A stretch of 64,000 bases of DNA from CAYYJR01 sp964472305 (GCA_964472305.1 CAYYJR010000002.1:1-64000), one strand, 5' to 3'. Shown: positions 26,400 to 35,538, counted from the stretch's first letter. Numbers and translations: made by a program. Notes: generated from the sequence alone by a model not told the origin.

Positions 26400-28139
26400 T
26401 CACGCGGCCTTACGCAAGGCGTTGCGGTGCAGGCGGGGGAGGAACTGGCGCAGCGGGAGTGTGTTCATGATGTCGCGCTGCACCGCCCAGCCGCGGCGGG
26501 CGGTGGCCACGCCGAATTGCAGGTTGTCGAAATGTTCGGGTGCGTGGGCGTCAGTGTTGATGACCAGCATCACTCCCGCCTCGCGTGCCTGCATGACGTA
26601 CTCGTCACTCAGATCCAGCCGTTCGGGCCACGAGTTGATCTCCAGCATCACTCCCTGGTCCGCCGCGGCGGAGAGCACCTTACGCATGTCCAGACTGATG
26701 GGGTCGCGCACGCCGATCAGTCGCCCGGTAGGGTGGCCGATGATGTCTACGAACGGGTTCTCGATTGCCCGCACCAGCCGCGCGGTCTGGTCGGCGGTGG
26801 AAAGGCCGAAAGCGGAGTGCACCGAAGCGACGCACAGGTCCAGCTCTGCCAGCACTTCATTCGGATAATCCAGCGTGCCGTCGCGACGGATATCGACCTC
26901 ACCGGCGCAAAGCAGCGTGATGCCGTCGACTTCCTCATTCAGGCGCCGAATTTCACGCATCTGCTGGCGCAGCCGCTCCACCGTCAGCCCGTTGGCGTTG
27001 CCGCGGCCCACCGAATGATCGGTAAAGGCCAGGTATTCCAATCCATGCCGGCGCGCGGCCAGCGCCATCTCGCGCAGCGGGGTGCGCCCGTCGCTCCAAT
27101 CCGAATGCGCGTGCAAATCGCCGCGCAGATCAGCACGTTCCACGAAATCGGGCATCACCCCTTCCATCCCCAGTTCGATCTCACCGCGATCCTCGCGCAG
27201 TTCGGGAGGAAACATGCGGATGCCCAGCGGACGATACATCTCCTCCTCGGTATGCCCGCCAACGCGCTCACCGGTATCCAGGCGAAAGATGCCGTATTCG
27301 TTCAGCTTGAAACCCTTGCGCACGCCGATGGTGCGCAGTTTGATATTGTGCTGCTTGGAGCCGGTAAAATATTGCAATGCGGCGCCGAAGCTATCAGGAT
27401 CGACCACGCGCACGTCCACCTGCAACCCGATATCGGTGAGGATAGTGGTCTTTTTGCTGCCGGTAGCCAGCACTCGCTGCACGAAAGGCAGGCGGGTGAA
27501 CTCCGCCATCACGCGATCGGGATCGTCGGAGGTGACCAGGATATCGATATCGCCGATATCCTCTTTCATGCGCCGCAAGCTGCCCGCCGCCGCAATATCC
27601 TGCACCGGCGCCACCTTGCGTAACGCGGCAATCACCTGCTGAGCGAGGGGATAGGCGCGGGCAAGCGGGATGCGCGCCTGCCGGCGCCGCACGCGCTGGA
27701 TATTCTGTAAAATATTGTGTTCCGTCTTTTCCCCGAAGCCGCGCAGCTTGCGAATGCGATGTTCCTGCGCCGCGCGCTCCAACTCCTCCACGCTGGTGAT
27801 ACCCAACTCGTGAAAAAGCGTTTCCGCGGTACGCGGTCCGATGCCGGGCACCGACAGCAGCGCCATCACCCCGGCGGGGAATTCCATCATCAGTTCATCG
27901 TGCTGGCGTAGATGGCCGGTGTCGAGAATCTCTTCGATCTTCGCCGCCAGCGATTCACCGATGGCGGGTAGCGTCATCAACTCGCCACGGGCGCGAAATT
28001 CGGACAGCGGTTCGTCGAGGCCGAGGATGGTATGCGCGGCATTTTGATAGGCGCGAATGCGATAAACGTCCGCGCCGTGCATCTCCAGCGCTTCCGCGAT
28101 TTCGAGGAAGATGCGAGCGACTTCGTAATTGCTGACCAT
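26400..28139 (-). CDS. polX: DNA polymerase/3'-5' exonuclease PolX
   Basis: Family-X DNA polymerase fused to a PHP exonuclease, used in base-excision repair and gap filling. 579 residues: helix-hairpin-helix region (LMTLPAIGESLAAKIEEIL, LLSVPGIGPRTAETLF), polymerase palm with GSLRRMKEDIGDIDILV (two catalytic Asp) and LQVDVRVV (third Asp), thumb YFTGSKQHNIKLR, and a C-terminal PHP domain with DLHAHSDWSDG, AFTDHS, GEVDI, ASVHSAFG, IIGHPTGR and NTDAHAPEHF. All metal ligands appear intact. GGGGGG precedes the ATG. Confidence 0.95.
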   Translation of the reverse strand: MVSNYEVARIFLEIAEALEMHGADVYRIRAYQNAAHTILGLDEPLSEFRARGELMTLPAIGESLAAKIEEILDTGHLRQHDELMMEFPAGVMALLSVPGIGPRTAETLFHELGITSVEELERAAQEHRIRKLRGFGEKTEHNILQNIQRVRRRQARIPLARAYPLAQQVIAALRKVAPVQDIAAAGSLRRMKEDIGDIDILVTSDDPDRVMAEFTRLPFVQRVLATGSKKTTILTDIGLQVDVRVVDPDSFGAALQYFTGSKQHNIKLRTIGVRKGFKLNEYGIFRLDTGERVGGHTEEEMYRPLGIRMFPPELREDRGEIELGMEGVMPDFVERADLRGDLHAHSDWSDGRTPLREMALAARRHGLEYLAFTDHSVGRGNANGLTVERLRQQMREIRRLNEEVDGITLLCAGEVDIRRDGTLDYPNEVLAELDLCVASVHSAFGLSTADQTARLVRAIENPFVDIIGHPTGRLIGVRDPISLDMRKVLSAAADQGVMLEINSWPERLDLSDEYVMQAREAGVMLVINTDAHAPEHFDNLQFGVATARRGWAVQRDIMNTLPLRQFLPRLHRNALRKAA

Positions 28140-28205
28140 AGCCGTTCCCCCCCGCCAGTATTGCCCGCGGGAGAAACGAGTATGCCGCGGCGGCAGGACA
28201 TGCGG

Positions 28206-28961
28206 CTACGGCAGCGGAATCAACTCGCCGTCGATGGCGGTGATGCCCCCCCCGTCGCCAACCGTGACCGTGAGGTGGCCGATGTGCGTGGCGAAGGCCA
28301 CCGTCGCCGCCACATACGCGTGGCCGTGGCGTTCGGGGGGCATTACCGCCCGGTGAGAATGACCGCCGATGATGAGGTCGATATCCGGCGAGGCTGCCAG
28401 CAGAATATCGCTGTCATAGCCGATGTGGGTGAGCGCGATAAGCACATCGGTCTCCGGACGCAGTTTCTTCGCCAGCCCGGGACCGGTTTTCAGCGGATCG
28501 TCGAAGACGTAGTCCGTCATCTTCGCCCAGAAGGAGTCCGGCGGGGTAATCTGCGGTGCCAGTCCGAACACGGTCACGAGGAATTCCTCTTCTTCCTCCT
28601 CTCCCATTTCGATGGTGAAATACTCCTCCACGATGCGCGGGGCACGAAATTCCTTGCGCGCGCGCAGGTTGGCCGCCAGCACCGGCACACGCGCGTCTTT
28701 CAGCTTCTTCTGCAACGCAGCCTGGGTGGGGTGGCTCTCGCGGTTGCCCATTGCCATCGCATCATATCCCACCTCCGCCATCAGCGTGAGAATCGGCTCT
28801 TTCCCGCGCGCGCCCAGGTTGCCCGCGCCCACGGCATCACCGGCGTCCAGCAACAACACGTCCGGTTCGAAATGGCGCTTCAATCCGGCGATGAAAGTCG
28901 CCTTCTGCGGCGTCAGCTTGTTGTGCAAATCATTGGTATGCAAAATATGAAGGATGGGCAT
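28206..28961 (-). CDS. Metallophosphatase (5'-nucleotidase family N-terminal domain)
   Basis: 251 residues with the calcineurin-like dimetal motifs: ILHTNDLHNKL at the N-terminus, LLLDAGDAVG, AMAMGNRESH (the GNHE motif with Arg-Glu in place of His-Glu), VLIALTHIGYDSD and LIIGGHSHRAV. The 5'-nucleotidase C-terminal substrate domain is missing, so this is a stand-alone catalytic domain. There is no signal peptide, so it is cytoplasmic. An acidic run of eight residues, GEEEEEEF-like, sits mid-protein. Substrate unknown. Confidence 0.82.
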   Translation of the reverse strand: MPILHILHTNDLHNKLTPQKATFIAGLKRHFEPDVLLLDAGDAVGAGNLGARGKEPILTLMAEVGYDAMAMGNRESHPTQAALQKKLKDARVPVLAANLRARKEFRAPRIVEEYFTIEMGEEEEEEFLVTVFGLAPQITPPDSFWAKMTDYVFDDPLKTGPGLAKKLRPETDVLIALTHIGYDSDILLAASPDIDLIIGGHSHRAVMPPERHGHAYVAATVAFATHIGHLTVTVGDGGGITAIDGELIPLP

Positions 28962-29046
28962 TGGGCTATCTTCCTAACACTAGACCTTACCGGAAATAAA
29001 TATATTCCTAAGCAGGAGATCCGCTCCCTTGGCAAGAAATAGTTGA

Positions 29047-29397
29047 ATATGCTGCAACGTCTATTACGCCGAGGAGGATGCGCCCCCTTTTCCGCCGGAG
29101 AGCCGGGTGCCCAGCGATAGTGGGTATCAAGGCTTTGCGGTCGAGGACGTGTCCATCATCACGCCGATGAACAAGCCGCGGGGCGGCACGCTCACCCCGG
29201 AGGAGCAGGCTGCCAACACTCAATGTTCGCATCATCGCATTCCGGTCGAGCAGGCGATCAGCGGGATGAAAATCGCTCGCATTGTGCGTGATCCCTTCCG
29301 CAATCACGCAGACGGTCTGCGTGATTGGGTCATCGTGGTCGCGGCGGGATTGTATAATTATAACTGTCAGCGCTGGGATACCGCCCCGGCGAAATAA
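29047..29397 (+). pseudogene. IS5-superfamily transposase remnant (C-terminal part)
   Basis: An open frame after a stop at 29044-29046 reads PSDSGYQGF, then TPMNKPRGGTLTPEEQAANT and HHRIPVEQAISGMKIARIVR, and ends GLYNYNCQRW. This is the C-terminal DDE region of IS5/DDE_Tnp_4-type transposases, with the final Glu in RIPVEQAISGMK. The N-terminal two-thirds and the first catalytic Asp are missing, and there is no proper start, so it is dead. The adjacent truncated gene (29453-29530) fits an old insertion. Confidence 0.75.
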
Positions 29398-29452
29398 GCG
29401 AAAGAGTCCGCAAGGGCACGCGACCTCTCAGGGTTGCGTTATTTCCGCTAAG

Positions 29453-29530
29453 CTCTATCTGTGTAGCCAACTTACCAGGCCTTTCCTCGAGTACCAGATG
29501 CATGGCCTTATGTAGGGTTATCTCCTCCAT
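29453..29530 (-). pseudogene. Truncated 5' end of a gene cut off near the IS remnant
   Basis: On the minus strand AAGGAGAAACGG leads into an ATG at 29530 reading MEEITLHKAMHLVLEERPGK. This resembles the start of HARE-HTH type helix-turn-helix domains. After about 26 codons the similarity ends, and the frame runs on into the transposase remnant and its border. The good ribosome-binding site and abrupt loss of sense suggest a gene broken by the insertion. Family assignment is tentative. Confidence 0.4.
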
Positions 29531-29598
29531 CCGTTTCTCCTTGCATATACCTGAATACTAATCGCTCTGGCCAGAACAATGTATCGAGTTGCGGGACT

Positions 29599-29666
29599 GG
29601 AATTGCGGTGGAATTGCGGGACAGTTACCTCGGGAATTGCGGGAAAGATACCTGTGTCCCGCAATT
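29599..29666. repeat. AATTGCGGG short repeats with an inverted copy
   Basis: GGAATTGCGG occurs at 29599, 29610 and 29633, and CCCGCAATT at 29658-29666. The copies at 29612-29623 (AATTGCGGGACA) and 29655-29666 (TGTCCCGCAATT) are perfect 12-bp inverted repeats 31 nt apart. Confidence 0.65.
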
Positions 29667-29782
29667 TACCTTGGCCTGCCCCAATCCTCCTGGTGCGCTC
29701 CCCCGCTCGCGTCACGGCTCGTTTCCCCGGTCTCCAGGCGTGCCGGCGTCTTGTACGGTGGGATGGTCGCACAGCTACCTTA

Positions 29783-29826
29783 CGTGGAGGAAGCCCGTAT
29801 CCTTCCTCCACGCTCGAGTTGAGCGT
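29783..29826 (-). terminator. Double hairpin past lptA
   Basis: CGTGGAGGAAG/CTTCCTCCACG (29783-29793, 29802-29812) is a perfect 11-bp stem with an 8-nt loop. ACGCTC/GAGCGT follows at 29810-29826. They lie ~70-115 nt after the lptA stop. No T-tract. Confidence 0.45.
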
Positions 29827-29898
29827 GGGGTGACATGTTTTATTGGACGCGTGTGTTGCTCGTGGCACACCCCACCCGTCACCAGTCGCCATGGGTGG

Positions 29899-30717
29899 CT
29901 ACTTCTTCTCGGCCGGCGCCGGCTTCTCCGGCTTATTGCCGTCGTCGTCTTTCACGTCGAAGGTGAGCTCGACCAGGCCGCCCTCCTTCGCGACGATGTC
30001 GATCCAATCGTCTTCCAGCGAAATGGTGACCGTGTCGGCGTCCTTCATCTCCTTCAGCTCTTCCTCGCCGGTGTTCAGCATGCGCACGTTGCCGCGCAGG
30101 GTGATCAACTCGACTTTCTGGTCGTAGACGCCTTCATCCGCCCACAGCGTGCGATGTTTTTGTACCACGACCACGCTGCCTTTCGCCTGCGAGCGCTTGC
30201 CCGCGTAGTCGTAGCTCATCGCGTCGCAGGTGACGGTCGTCGGCTCACCGCTCAGTTTATCCTGGAACTCACCTTTGCTCTTCTCCTTTTTCTTCGGCGT
30301 GCTCACCATTTTGACGGTGCCGGTGAACTCCGCGCGCCGCGGCGTGCTGAAGGCGACCACCTTGTCCGCGGTGATGCGGTTCGCCGGATCGGTGAAGACG
30401 GGATTGCCGGTGCAGGTGAAGACGTGCACATCGTCTTCAGAGCGATCCACGATGGTATCGGCGTTGAAGGTTGCATCGTCCTGCAGGATACGGGCCGTGG
30501 TGAAGGTGGTTACGCGAATTTTCCCTTCTTCCTTCTTGCTGACGATCTCTTTAGCCAGCACGCGCACTTTCTTGGTGGCGGCCGGCTTTGCCGTCGCCGG
30601 TTTTGCGTCGGCGGGAGGCGTGTCCGGCGCCGAGCGCAATACGGCGCCCGCGCTGGCGAGCAGCAACAGCACGATGAGGGTCGTGGCGGGAATGCGACTG
30701 GCGATCCATCGTTTCAT
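29899..30717 (-). CDS. lptA: LptA/OstA-like periplasmic LPS-transport protein
   Basis: 272 residues with an N-terminal signal sequence (TTLIVLLLLASAGAVL). An Ala/Lys/Pro-rich stretch leads to the beta-jellyroll of the OstA/LptA family: repeated short strands such as DDVHVFTCTGNPVFTDPANR, ITADKVVAFSTPRRAEFTGT, VTCDAMSYDYAGKRSQAKGS and LITLRGNVRML. In known systems LptA bridges LptC and LptD to carry LPS to the outer membrane. The start overlaps the lptC stop by four bases, so the pair is coupled. LptB and LptFG are not in the window. Confidence 0.78.
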   Translation of the reverse strand: MKRWIASRIPATTLIVLLLLASAGAVLRSAPDTPPADAKPATAKPAATKKVRVLAKEIVSKKEEGKIRVTTFTTARILQDDATFNADTIVDRSEDDVHVFTCTGNPVFTDPANRITADKVVAFSTPRRAEFTGTVKMVSTPKKKEKSKGEFQDKLSGEPTTVTCDAMSYDYAGKRSQAKGSVVVVQKHRTLWADEGVYDQKVELITLRGNVRMLNTGEEELKEMKDADTVTISLEDDWIDIVAKEGGLVELTFDVKDDDGNKPEKPAPAEKK

Positions 30718-31538
30718 GGGTGTGCTCCTCTTACCGGCGGGAATGGCGTCCCGCGCGGCGTCCGTGCGGGCGGGACGACGGCAGACGTGCTGCTGGTTTT
30801 GGCGCGATAGGCGTGATACCGTTGTCGAATGCCGGCGGGAATTTCCGGTATCCGCGGCAGCGTGTCGCCCGCCATCCAGGCATCCAGGTTGGCGATGTCC
30901 AATTCGGCAGCCACCGGCTCATACAGATGAAAGCTCTGCGTGGCCATCTCCACCTCGATGCTGCCCGCGCGCAACGTGTTGCCTTTTGCGGTCAACAGCA
31001 CCCCGCCGTTGCTGCGAAAGATGCCGGCCTTGACATCATATACGGTGTTGCCCATGCTGGACAGCGTGTAATCACCGAATTGCGTGGTGAAGTCGCGCGG
31101 GAACTGCAACAGCTCCCGCCGGGGATCCCAGGCGGCGAAGGGCGCGCGCACCGCCAGGCCGTTGCCCAGCACCGTGACGTTGCCGGTGATGGTGATTTCG
31201 CCGGTGTACGTATTGCGTTCCAGCGCGTCGGCGCTCAACGTGAGGTCGATCTTCCCCTCGTTCAGCAGCGACACCTTCTTCAACCCGCTTACCCGCAACA
31301 ACGGCCTGTTTTTCGCAAAGTCGAAGTTCTCCGCTTCGATCTCCCAGAGCACTTTCCCGCCGGAGATGCCATGCAGGCGCACCTTGCCCAGCCGCATGGA
31401 CAGGTCGCTGGCGACCACCGGAGTCGGACGCGCGGGGGCGACGCTGTGCCGGTGCGTCCGGGAGAGCCACCAGACGCCACCGGCGATCAACGTAATGGCC
31501 AGCAGGGTTGCTATCTTCAGGTCGCGCGTCATCGCCAT
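30714..31538 (-). CDS. lptC: LptC-like LPS export protein
   Basis: 274 residues: one N-terminal membrane anchor (IATLLAITLIAGGVWWL) and a periplasmic domain with the LptC/YrbK strand pattern (GKVLWEIEAENFDFAKNRPL, VSLLNEGKIDLTLSADALER, GEITITGNVTVLGNGLAV, YDVKAGIFRSNGGVLL). A Pro/Ser-rich C-terminal tail is extra to the usual ~190-residue form. ATG at 31538, with a second in-frame ATG two codons later. Directly upstream of lptA with a four-base overlap. The pair implies a diderm cell envelope. Confidence 0.78.
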   Translation of the reverse strand: MAMTRDLKIATLLAITLIAGGVWWLSRTHRHSVAPARPTPVVASDLSMRLGKVRLHGISGGKVLWEIEAENFDFAKNRPLLRVSGLKKVSLLNEGKIDLTLSADALERNTYTGEITITGNVTVLGNGLAVRAPFAAWDPRRELLQFPRDFTTQFGDYTLSSMGNTVYDVKAGIFRSNGGVLLTAKGNTLRAGSIEVEMATQSFHLYEPVAAELDIANLDAWMAGDTLPRIPEIPAGIRQRYHAYRAKTSSTSAVVPPARTPRGTPFPPVRGAHP

Positions 31539-31573
31539 TCTTCTTGTCCACCGGCCCGGCGTCGGACACGCGC

Positions 31574-31606
31574 AATGGCGGCCGTCCGGGTTTGGTGGCC
31601 GCCATT
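31574..31606 (-). terminator. Hairpin between lipoprotein gene and lptC
   Basis: AATGGCGGCC (31574-31583) and GGCCGCCATT (31597-31606) form a perfect 10-bp stem with a 13-nt loop, ~60 nt after the lipoprotein stop and ahead of lptC. A TACAAT (-10-like, minus strand, 31607-31612) abuts it, so the hairpin could instead lie in the lptC leader. Confidence 0.45.
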
Positions 31607-31663
31607 ATTGTACCAGTTTTCCCGAAAATCATGCCCCGGTCTGCCACACGGCGTTATTTTCGG

Positions 31664-32131
31664 TTAAAACGGCGGTCCCGGTGGGGAATCGCCATCACCC
31701 GGATCGACGCCGTTGCCGGTCACGACCAGCGACACCCGTTTCGGGGTGCCGATCTGTACATCCGCGACCTGGGTGGCGACCTTGGCGTACACCGTCATGA
31801 TAAAATCACTCGTTGCCGCTTCGGAGGCCATCAGTTTGCCGTCGGAAAAGTCAAGGAACCACGCCCGCGTGCCGAAGGGATCGAACCAGACGCGTTTGAT
31901 CTCCAGCGTGGGGGTGCGATTGACGCTGACGAAGTTGGCGTAGACGTATTCCACCCACAGTTGATCGGTCGGGGTAAACAGGGCGTTCTTGGTCGTTGCG
32001 CTCACCGCCAGCGTCCCGAGCTGGCTCCCGCCGGTCGTGTCCCCACCGGTGGCGCCACCCCCGCCGCAACCGGCCAGCATCAATAATAGCACGGCCAACA
32101 GCGCCGAGGAGAGTATGACCCTGGTGCGCAT
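31664..32131 (-). CDS. Hypothetical lipoprotein
   Basis: 155 residues. MRTRVILSSALLAVLLLMLAG followed by Cys is a clear lipoprotein signal, and a Gly/Thr spacer (GGGGATGGDTTGGS) follows. The mature part has beta-type segments (LWVEYVYANFVSVN, LEIKRVWFDPFGTRAWFLDF, SDFIMTVYAKVATQVADV) and ends in a Pro/Gly-rich tail. AGAGGA precedes the ATG at 32131. No family recognised. A hairpin separates it from lptC. Confidence 0.72.
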   Translation of the reverse strand: MRTRVILSSALLAVLLLMLAGCGGGGATGGDTTGGSQLGTLAVSATTKNALFTPTDQLWVEYVYANFVSVNRTPTLEIKRVWFDPFGTRAWFLDFSDGKLMASEAATSDFIMTVYAKVATQVADVQIGTPKRVSLVVTGNGVDPGDGDSPPGPPF

Positions 32132-32307
32132 AAGCGTATCCTCTGGGCAAGGCGGTGCGGCATCACCCCGGGGGAAGGCGGCCTCCACACCTGCAATACA
32201 GCGTATATACCCGAAAAGTTGCCGAATTCCTTCCAGAGGACGGAAAAAGGTGGCGATCCGCGTGGCCGGCCTGTCGAGAACTCCGCATACCGTCGGTCGT
32301 TCCACTG

Positions 32308-33345
32308 TTATACCGGAATGCCTTCCCGCTTGCCCAGCGTTTCGATGCGGTCGAAGTAATACAGCGCGTGCTCCAGCGGGATGTTCGCCGGGAAGTGGTT
32401 GCCGGTGGCGAAGACAAAACCGGGGCAGCGGCGCGCCATCTCGAATACCCAGCTCATCTCACGCTCGATATCTTCCAGCGTGCCGAACGACAGCGTGCGG
32501 CAATCGGTGCCGCCCATCAGCACGTGCGTCTGCCCGTATTTTTCCACCATCATCGCCAGGTCGTTGGTCGGTTCGAAGCAAAACCCGTCGGCGCCGGCGT
32601 CCACCAGGTCGTCGAGGAACATGTCGAATGTGCCGTCGGAACAGAAGATCACCCGCTTGCCGGCCTCGCGCAACGGCCGCCACAGCTCTTTGTAGCGCGG
32701 GAAGATATAGGTGCGATAAAAATCCGGCTGCATGAACGGGCCTTGCGTCCACACCATGTCGTCGTGGCACATGAACACTTCGATGGAGGTTTCCGCCCAG
32801 GCTTTATAATGGTGCAGCGACAGCTCGAAAATGGAACCGAGCACGTCCTCGCCGAAACGCTGCGGGTTTTCGCCCGCCGCTTCCAGCAGCATATCCCACC
32901 CGAAAATTTGAATGGCGCCGCTGACGATGGTCTTGTAATACCCGCCGCTGACCACCTGGTCGCTGCCCGACTGCGTTTCGCGGTACCATTTGTCGTAGAA
33001 TGCGACCAAATCCTTGAAATCGTACCGCCCGTATTCCGCGATGGCGTTGAAGTTCAATACTTCGTCCGCGCTGGTGAAGGGTGAAGCCTCCATCTGGCGA
33101 AAGTCGGAACCGTCTTCCACATAGGCGGCGTGCCCCATGTCGGTGACGCGCCCTTTCTCGCCCCAATTCACCGGGCCGTCGTGCACGTTCCACGCATAAT
33201 CAAGGTGCAATACGTCGTCCAGCGTCTTTCCCGGGTACTTCTCCGCGTAATAGCGGCCAATCTCCCAGTTATCAATATACTCCGTCCGGGCCACTCGTTC
33301 GGTCCATTGCAGGTTCAATGCCGCTTTGCCGATATTGTAGCTCAT
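32308..33345 (-). CDS. UroD-superfamily protein 3
   Basis: 345 residues, UroD/methyltransferase barrel. Recognisable blocks are FELSLHHYKAWAETSIEVFM, CHDDMVWTQGPFMQPDFYR, YIFPRYKELWRPLREAGKRV, then FCSDGTFDMFLDDLVDAGAD and TDCRTLSFGTLEDIEREMSW, ending ATGNHFPANIPLEHALYYFD. The site that carries His-X-Cys in corrinoid methyltransferases reads FCSDGT here. It is divergent from a glycosidase gene (33561), 215 bp apart, which hints at a shared sugar-related context. Function unknown. Confidence 0.8.
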   Translation of the reverse strand: MSYNIGKAALNLQWTERVARTEYIDNWEIGRYYAEKYPGKTLDDVLHLDYAWNVHDGPVNWGEKGRVTDMGHAAYVEDGSDFRQMEASPFTSADEVLNFNAIAEYGRYDFKDLVAFYDKWYRETQSGSDQVVSGGYYKTIVSGAIQIFGWDMLLEAAGENPQRFGEDVLGSIFELSLHHYKAWAETSIEVFMCHDDMVWTQGPFMQPDFYRTYIFPRYKELWRPLREAGKRVIFCSDGTFDMFLDDLVDAGADGFCFEPTNDLAMMVEKYGQTHVLMGGTDCRTLSFGTLEDIEREMSWVFEMARRCPGFVFATGNHFPANIPLEHALYYFDRIETLGKREGIPV

Positions 33346-33560
33346 TACACGCCTCCTCGCCGGAATTGCCGCACGCGCGGTATGCCTGTATCCTACCGGA
33401 TTTTCCCCTGTCGAGACAATAGGCTGGTGACGTTATTCGCGTAATCAGCACGTTGTTGCCGCAGTCGCGCACGGTGCGGGTGCACGATGACACGGAGATG
33501 GGAAAGCGAAAGGTGGCCTAATGTCAGATGACAGGAGAGATTATCCCGTGAGGAGGAACT

Positions 33561-35534
33561 ATGAGCGCATTGCATGGGTGGACGACCTGGGATCCCGCGT
33601 CCATCGCCGTCTGGGAGCACCTGCCGAGCGGCGTGCGTTGCCGGTTGGTGCTGCGGGACAGCGCCGGTCAGCAGGTGCAACCCGGCGGGTGGGTGCCGGT
33701 GGAAGAATATTTACCTGATGACCAGGGACACTCGCTGGCGCACCTGCTGTTTATCAGCGGCGATGCGCAAGTCGATGTGGAGTGCGGCGGGGAAGGCGAC
33801 GTGGCGGCCTGCCACATCAACCAGGTTTCCGGTCCCAACGTGTCGGCGCACTGGGAGGTGGAGAACGTCCACGACGGCTGGCAGGTGGAAATCACCGAGT
33901 CCGATGTGCGGCTGGCTCCGGCGGGCACGGCAGTGCCGGATGATATCGCCGCTTTCCTGCGCGACCAGCGCGACATGGCACAGCGCGCAATGCCGCACGG
34001 TGAGGGATTGCTGGCCGAACCGCTGGCGGCGGTAGACGCGGCGATTGCCGCCAACACCGTCGAGCTGCCGCAGACGCGAGAGATCGTCACCCTGTCGCGC
34101 CACCGCGCGGAGGCTGAAGGCGTCTGGACGCTGCCGAATTGGGAAACCTTCCTTACCGCGCTGGGTATCGCCTACGCCGATCCGGCGCTGGCGCTAGCCA
34201 ACTGCCGCGCCGTGCTGCGCCATCTGGCGATCGATGGCATGCTGGGCGCGGAGGCTCGGGCCGATGGCGTGCGTACTGACTTCTCCAGTCCGCCGGTGGC
34301 CGCGTATTGCCTGTGGAAAATTTTCCAGTTGACCAACGACGCCAGCCTGTTGGAGGAAGCCTATCCGCTGCTGCTCCGCTGGCATGACTGGTGGCTCAAC
34401 GCGCGCGACGGCAACCTCAGCCGGTTGCTGGACTGGAAGACGGCGGAAGAGACCGGCATGCCCGAACACCCGTTATACCGCACCGCGGCGACGGATGAGC
34501 GCACCGGCGTGCTGCGACTGGATGACGTGGGACTGAATAGCCTGTGGGCGCTGGATGCCTTCGCGCTCATGCGCATCGCGCTGTCGCGCGACGACCTGGA
34601 CCGCGCGACCCACCTGGAAGAAGAGATTCGCGGTCTGGCCGATCGCATGAACCTGGCGTTGTGGGATCATGCACTGGGCATCTTCCGCAGCCGCGACTGG
34701 GACGATTTCTTCGCCGTACCCACTTCGCTCACCGGATTGCTGACCTTTGCGGGTGGCATCCCGACGCGCATCCGCGCGCAGCGCATGGTGGACGAACATC
34801 TGGCGCAGGAATTCAATACGCCGTTTCTGTTGCCGACGGTGGCCGACACCGATCCGGCCTTTGCCGAGCAACAGCGCTGGCGCGGGCGCATTTCACCACT
34901 GTTGAACCTGTTGATCTGCGAGGGATTGCGGCACTTCGGTGATGACGCCTGGGCGGAGCGCATCACCCTCTCCGGATTGGAACTGCTCAGCCGAAGCTGG
35001 CGTGATGGCCGCCGCGTATTCGATAGTTACAACGCCTGCACCGGACAAGGCGACGACATAACGCAGGATCCCATGGCGCCGGCGGGATTGCTGTTCGGCA
35101 CGCTGGGCATCGCCATGCTGGCAGACATGGAGCCGTGGGACGGGATGCGTTTGGGCAACCTGAGCGGGGTGGAGATGGCGGCGCATGGCATCCCGCTGCG
35201 CGGTGATCGCTACGACCTGGCTTCCGGCCCATGGGGCTTCACCGCCCGCCGCAACGGCAAGCTGTGGCTGGAGATGGACCGTCCGGCCATCCTGCGCAAC
35301 CTGCAACAGACGGAACACGAGGTGATCCTGCATGCCAAGCTGCCCGCGGGCGGCCAACTGCGGTTGCGCATTCACGGCTACGCGCCGAAACAGGCAGTCT
35401 CGCTGAAAGTCAACGGCCATGTGTGGAGCGAAGTCGTCAGCGCCGCCGGCGTCATCGAACGCACCGTCGACATCCCCCCCCCGCCCGTCGGCGGCGCCGG
35501 CCTTGGCATGGCCACCAACAACCCGCTGGGGTAA
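33561..35534 (+). CDS. Glycoside hydrolase with (alpha/alpha)6-barrel (GH63/MGH-like)
   Basis: 657 residues, no signal peptide. The N-terminal ~180 residues are beta-rich. A helical-barrel glycosidase domain follows: TLPNWETFLTALGIAYADP, TDFSSPPVAAYCLWKIFQLT, LLLRWHDWWLNARDGNLSRL, LDDVGLNSLWALDAFALMRI and TQDPMAPAGLLFGTLGIAML. This pattern resembles GH63/mannosylglycerate hydrolase-type trehalase-fold enzymes. A C-terminal beta domain (RPAILRNLQQTEHEVILHAK onward) ends the protein. GAGGAGG precedes the ATG. The exact family and substrate are inferred. Confidence 0.7.
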   Translation: MSALHGWTTWDPASIAVWEHLPSGVRCRLVLRDSAGQQVQPGGWVPVEEYLPDDQGHSLAHLLFISGDAQVDVECGGEGDVAACHINQVSGPNVSAHWEVENVHDGWQVEITESDVRLAPAGTAVPDDIAAFLRDQRDMAQRAMPHGEGLLAEPLAAVDAAIAANTVELPQTREIVTLSRHRAEAEGVWTLPNWETFLTALGIAYADPALALANCRAVLRHLAIDGMLGAEARADGVRTDFSSPPVAAYCLWKIFQLTNDASLLEEAYPLLLRWHDWWLNARDGNLSRLLDWKTAEETGMPEHPLYRTAATDERTGVLRLDDVGLNSLWALDAFALMRIALSRDDLDRATHLEEEIRGLADRMNLALWDHALGIFRSRDWDDFFAVPTSLTGLLTFAGGIPTRIRAQRMVDEHLAQEFNTPFLLPTVADTDPAFAEQQRWRGRISPLLNLLICEGLRHFGDDAWAERITLSGLELLSRSWRDGRRVFDSYNACTGQGDDITQDPMAPAGLLFGTLGIAMLADMEPWDGMRLGNLSGVEMAAHGIPLRGDRYDLASGPWGFTARRNGKLWLEMDRPAILRNLQQTEHEVILHAKLPAGGQLRLRIHGYAPKQAVSLKVNGHVWSEVVSAAGVIERTVDIPPPPVGGAGLGMATNNPLG

Positions 35535-35538
35535 CATG

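Larger units (their letters stand above)
29398..29898. other. 500-bp gap with IS border, AATTGCGGG repeats and hairpins
   Basis: Apart from the truncated gene start, no coding sequence. The region holds repeated AATTGCGGG units (29599-29666) and two hairpins (29783-29826) that lie past the lptA stop. Confidence 0.55.

Noticed and set aside
26227..26868. Plus-strand frame starting near AAGGAGAGAG and running into the polX 3' end
   Set aside because: Composition is Arg/Ser/Trp-rich and unlike protein, and the overlap covers real PolX C-terminal sequence.
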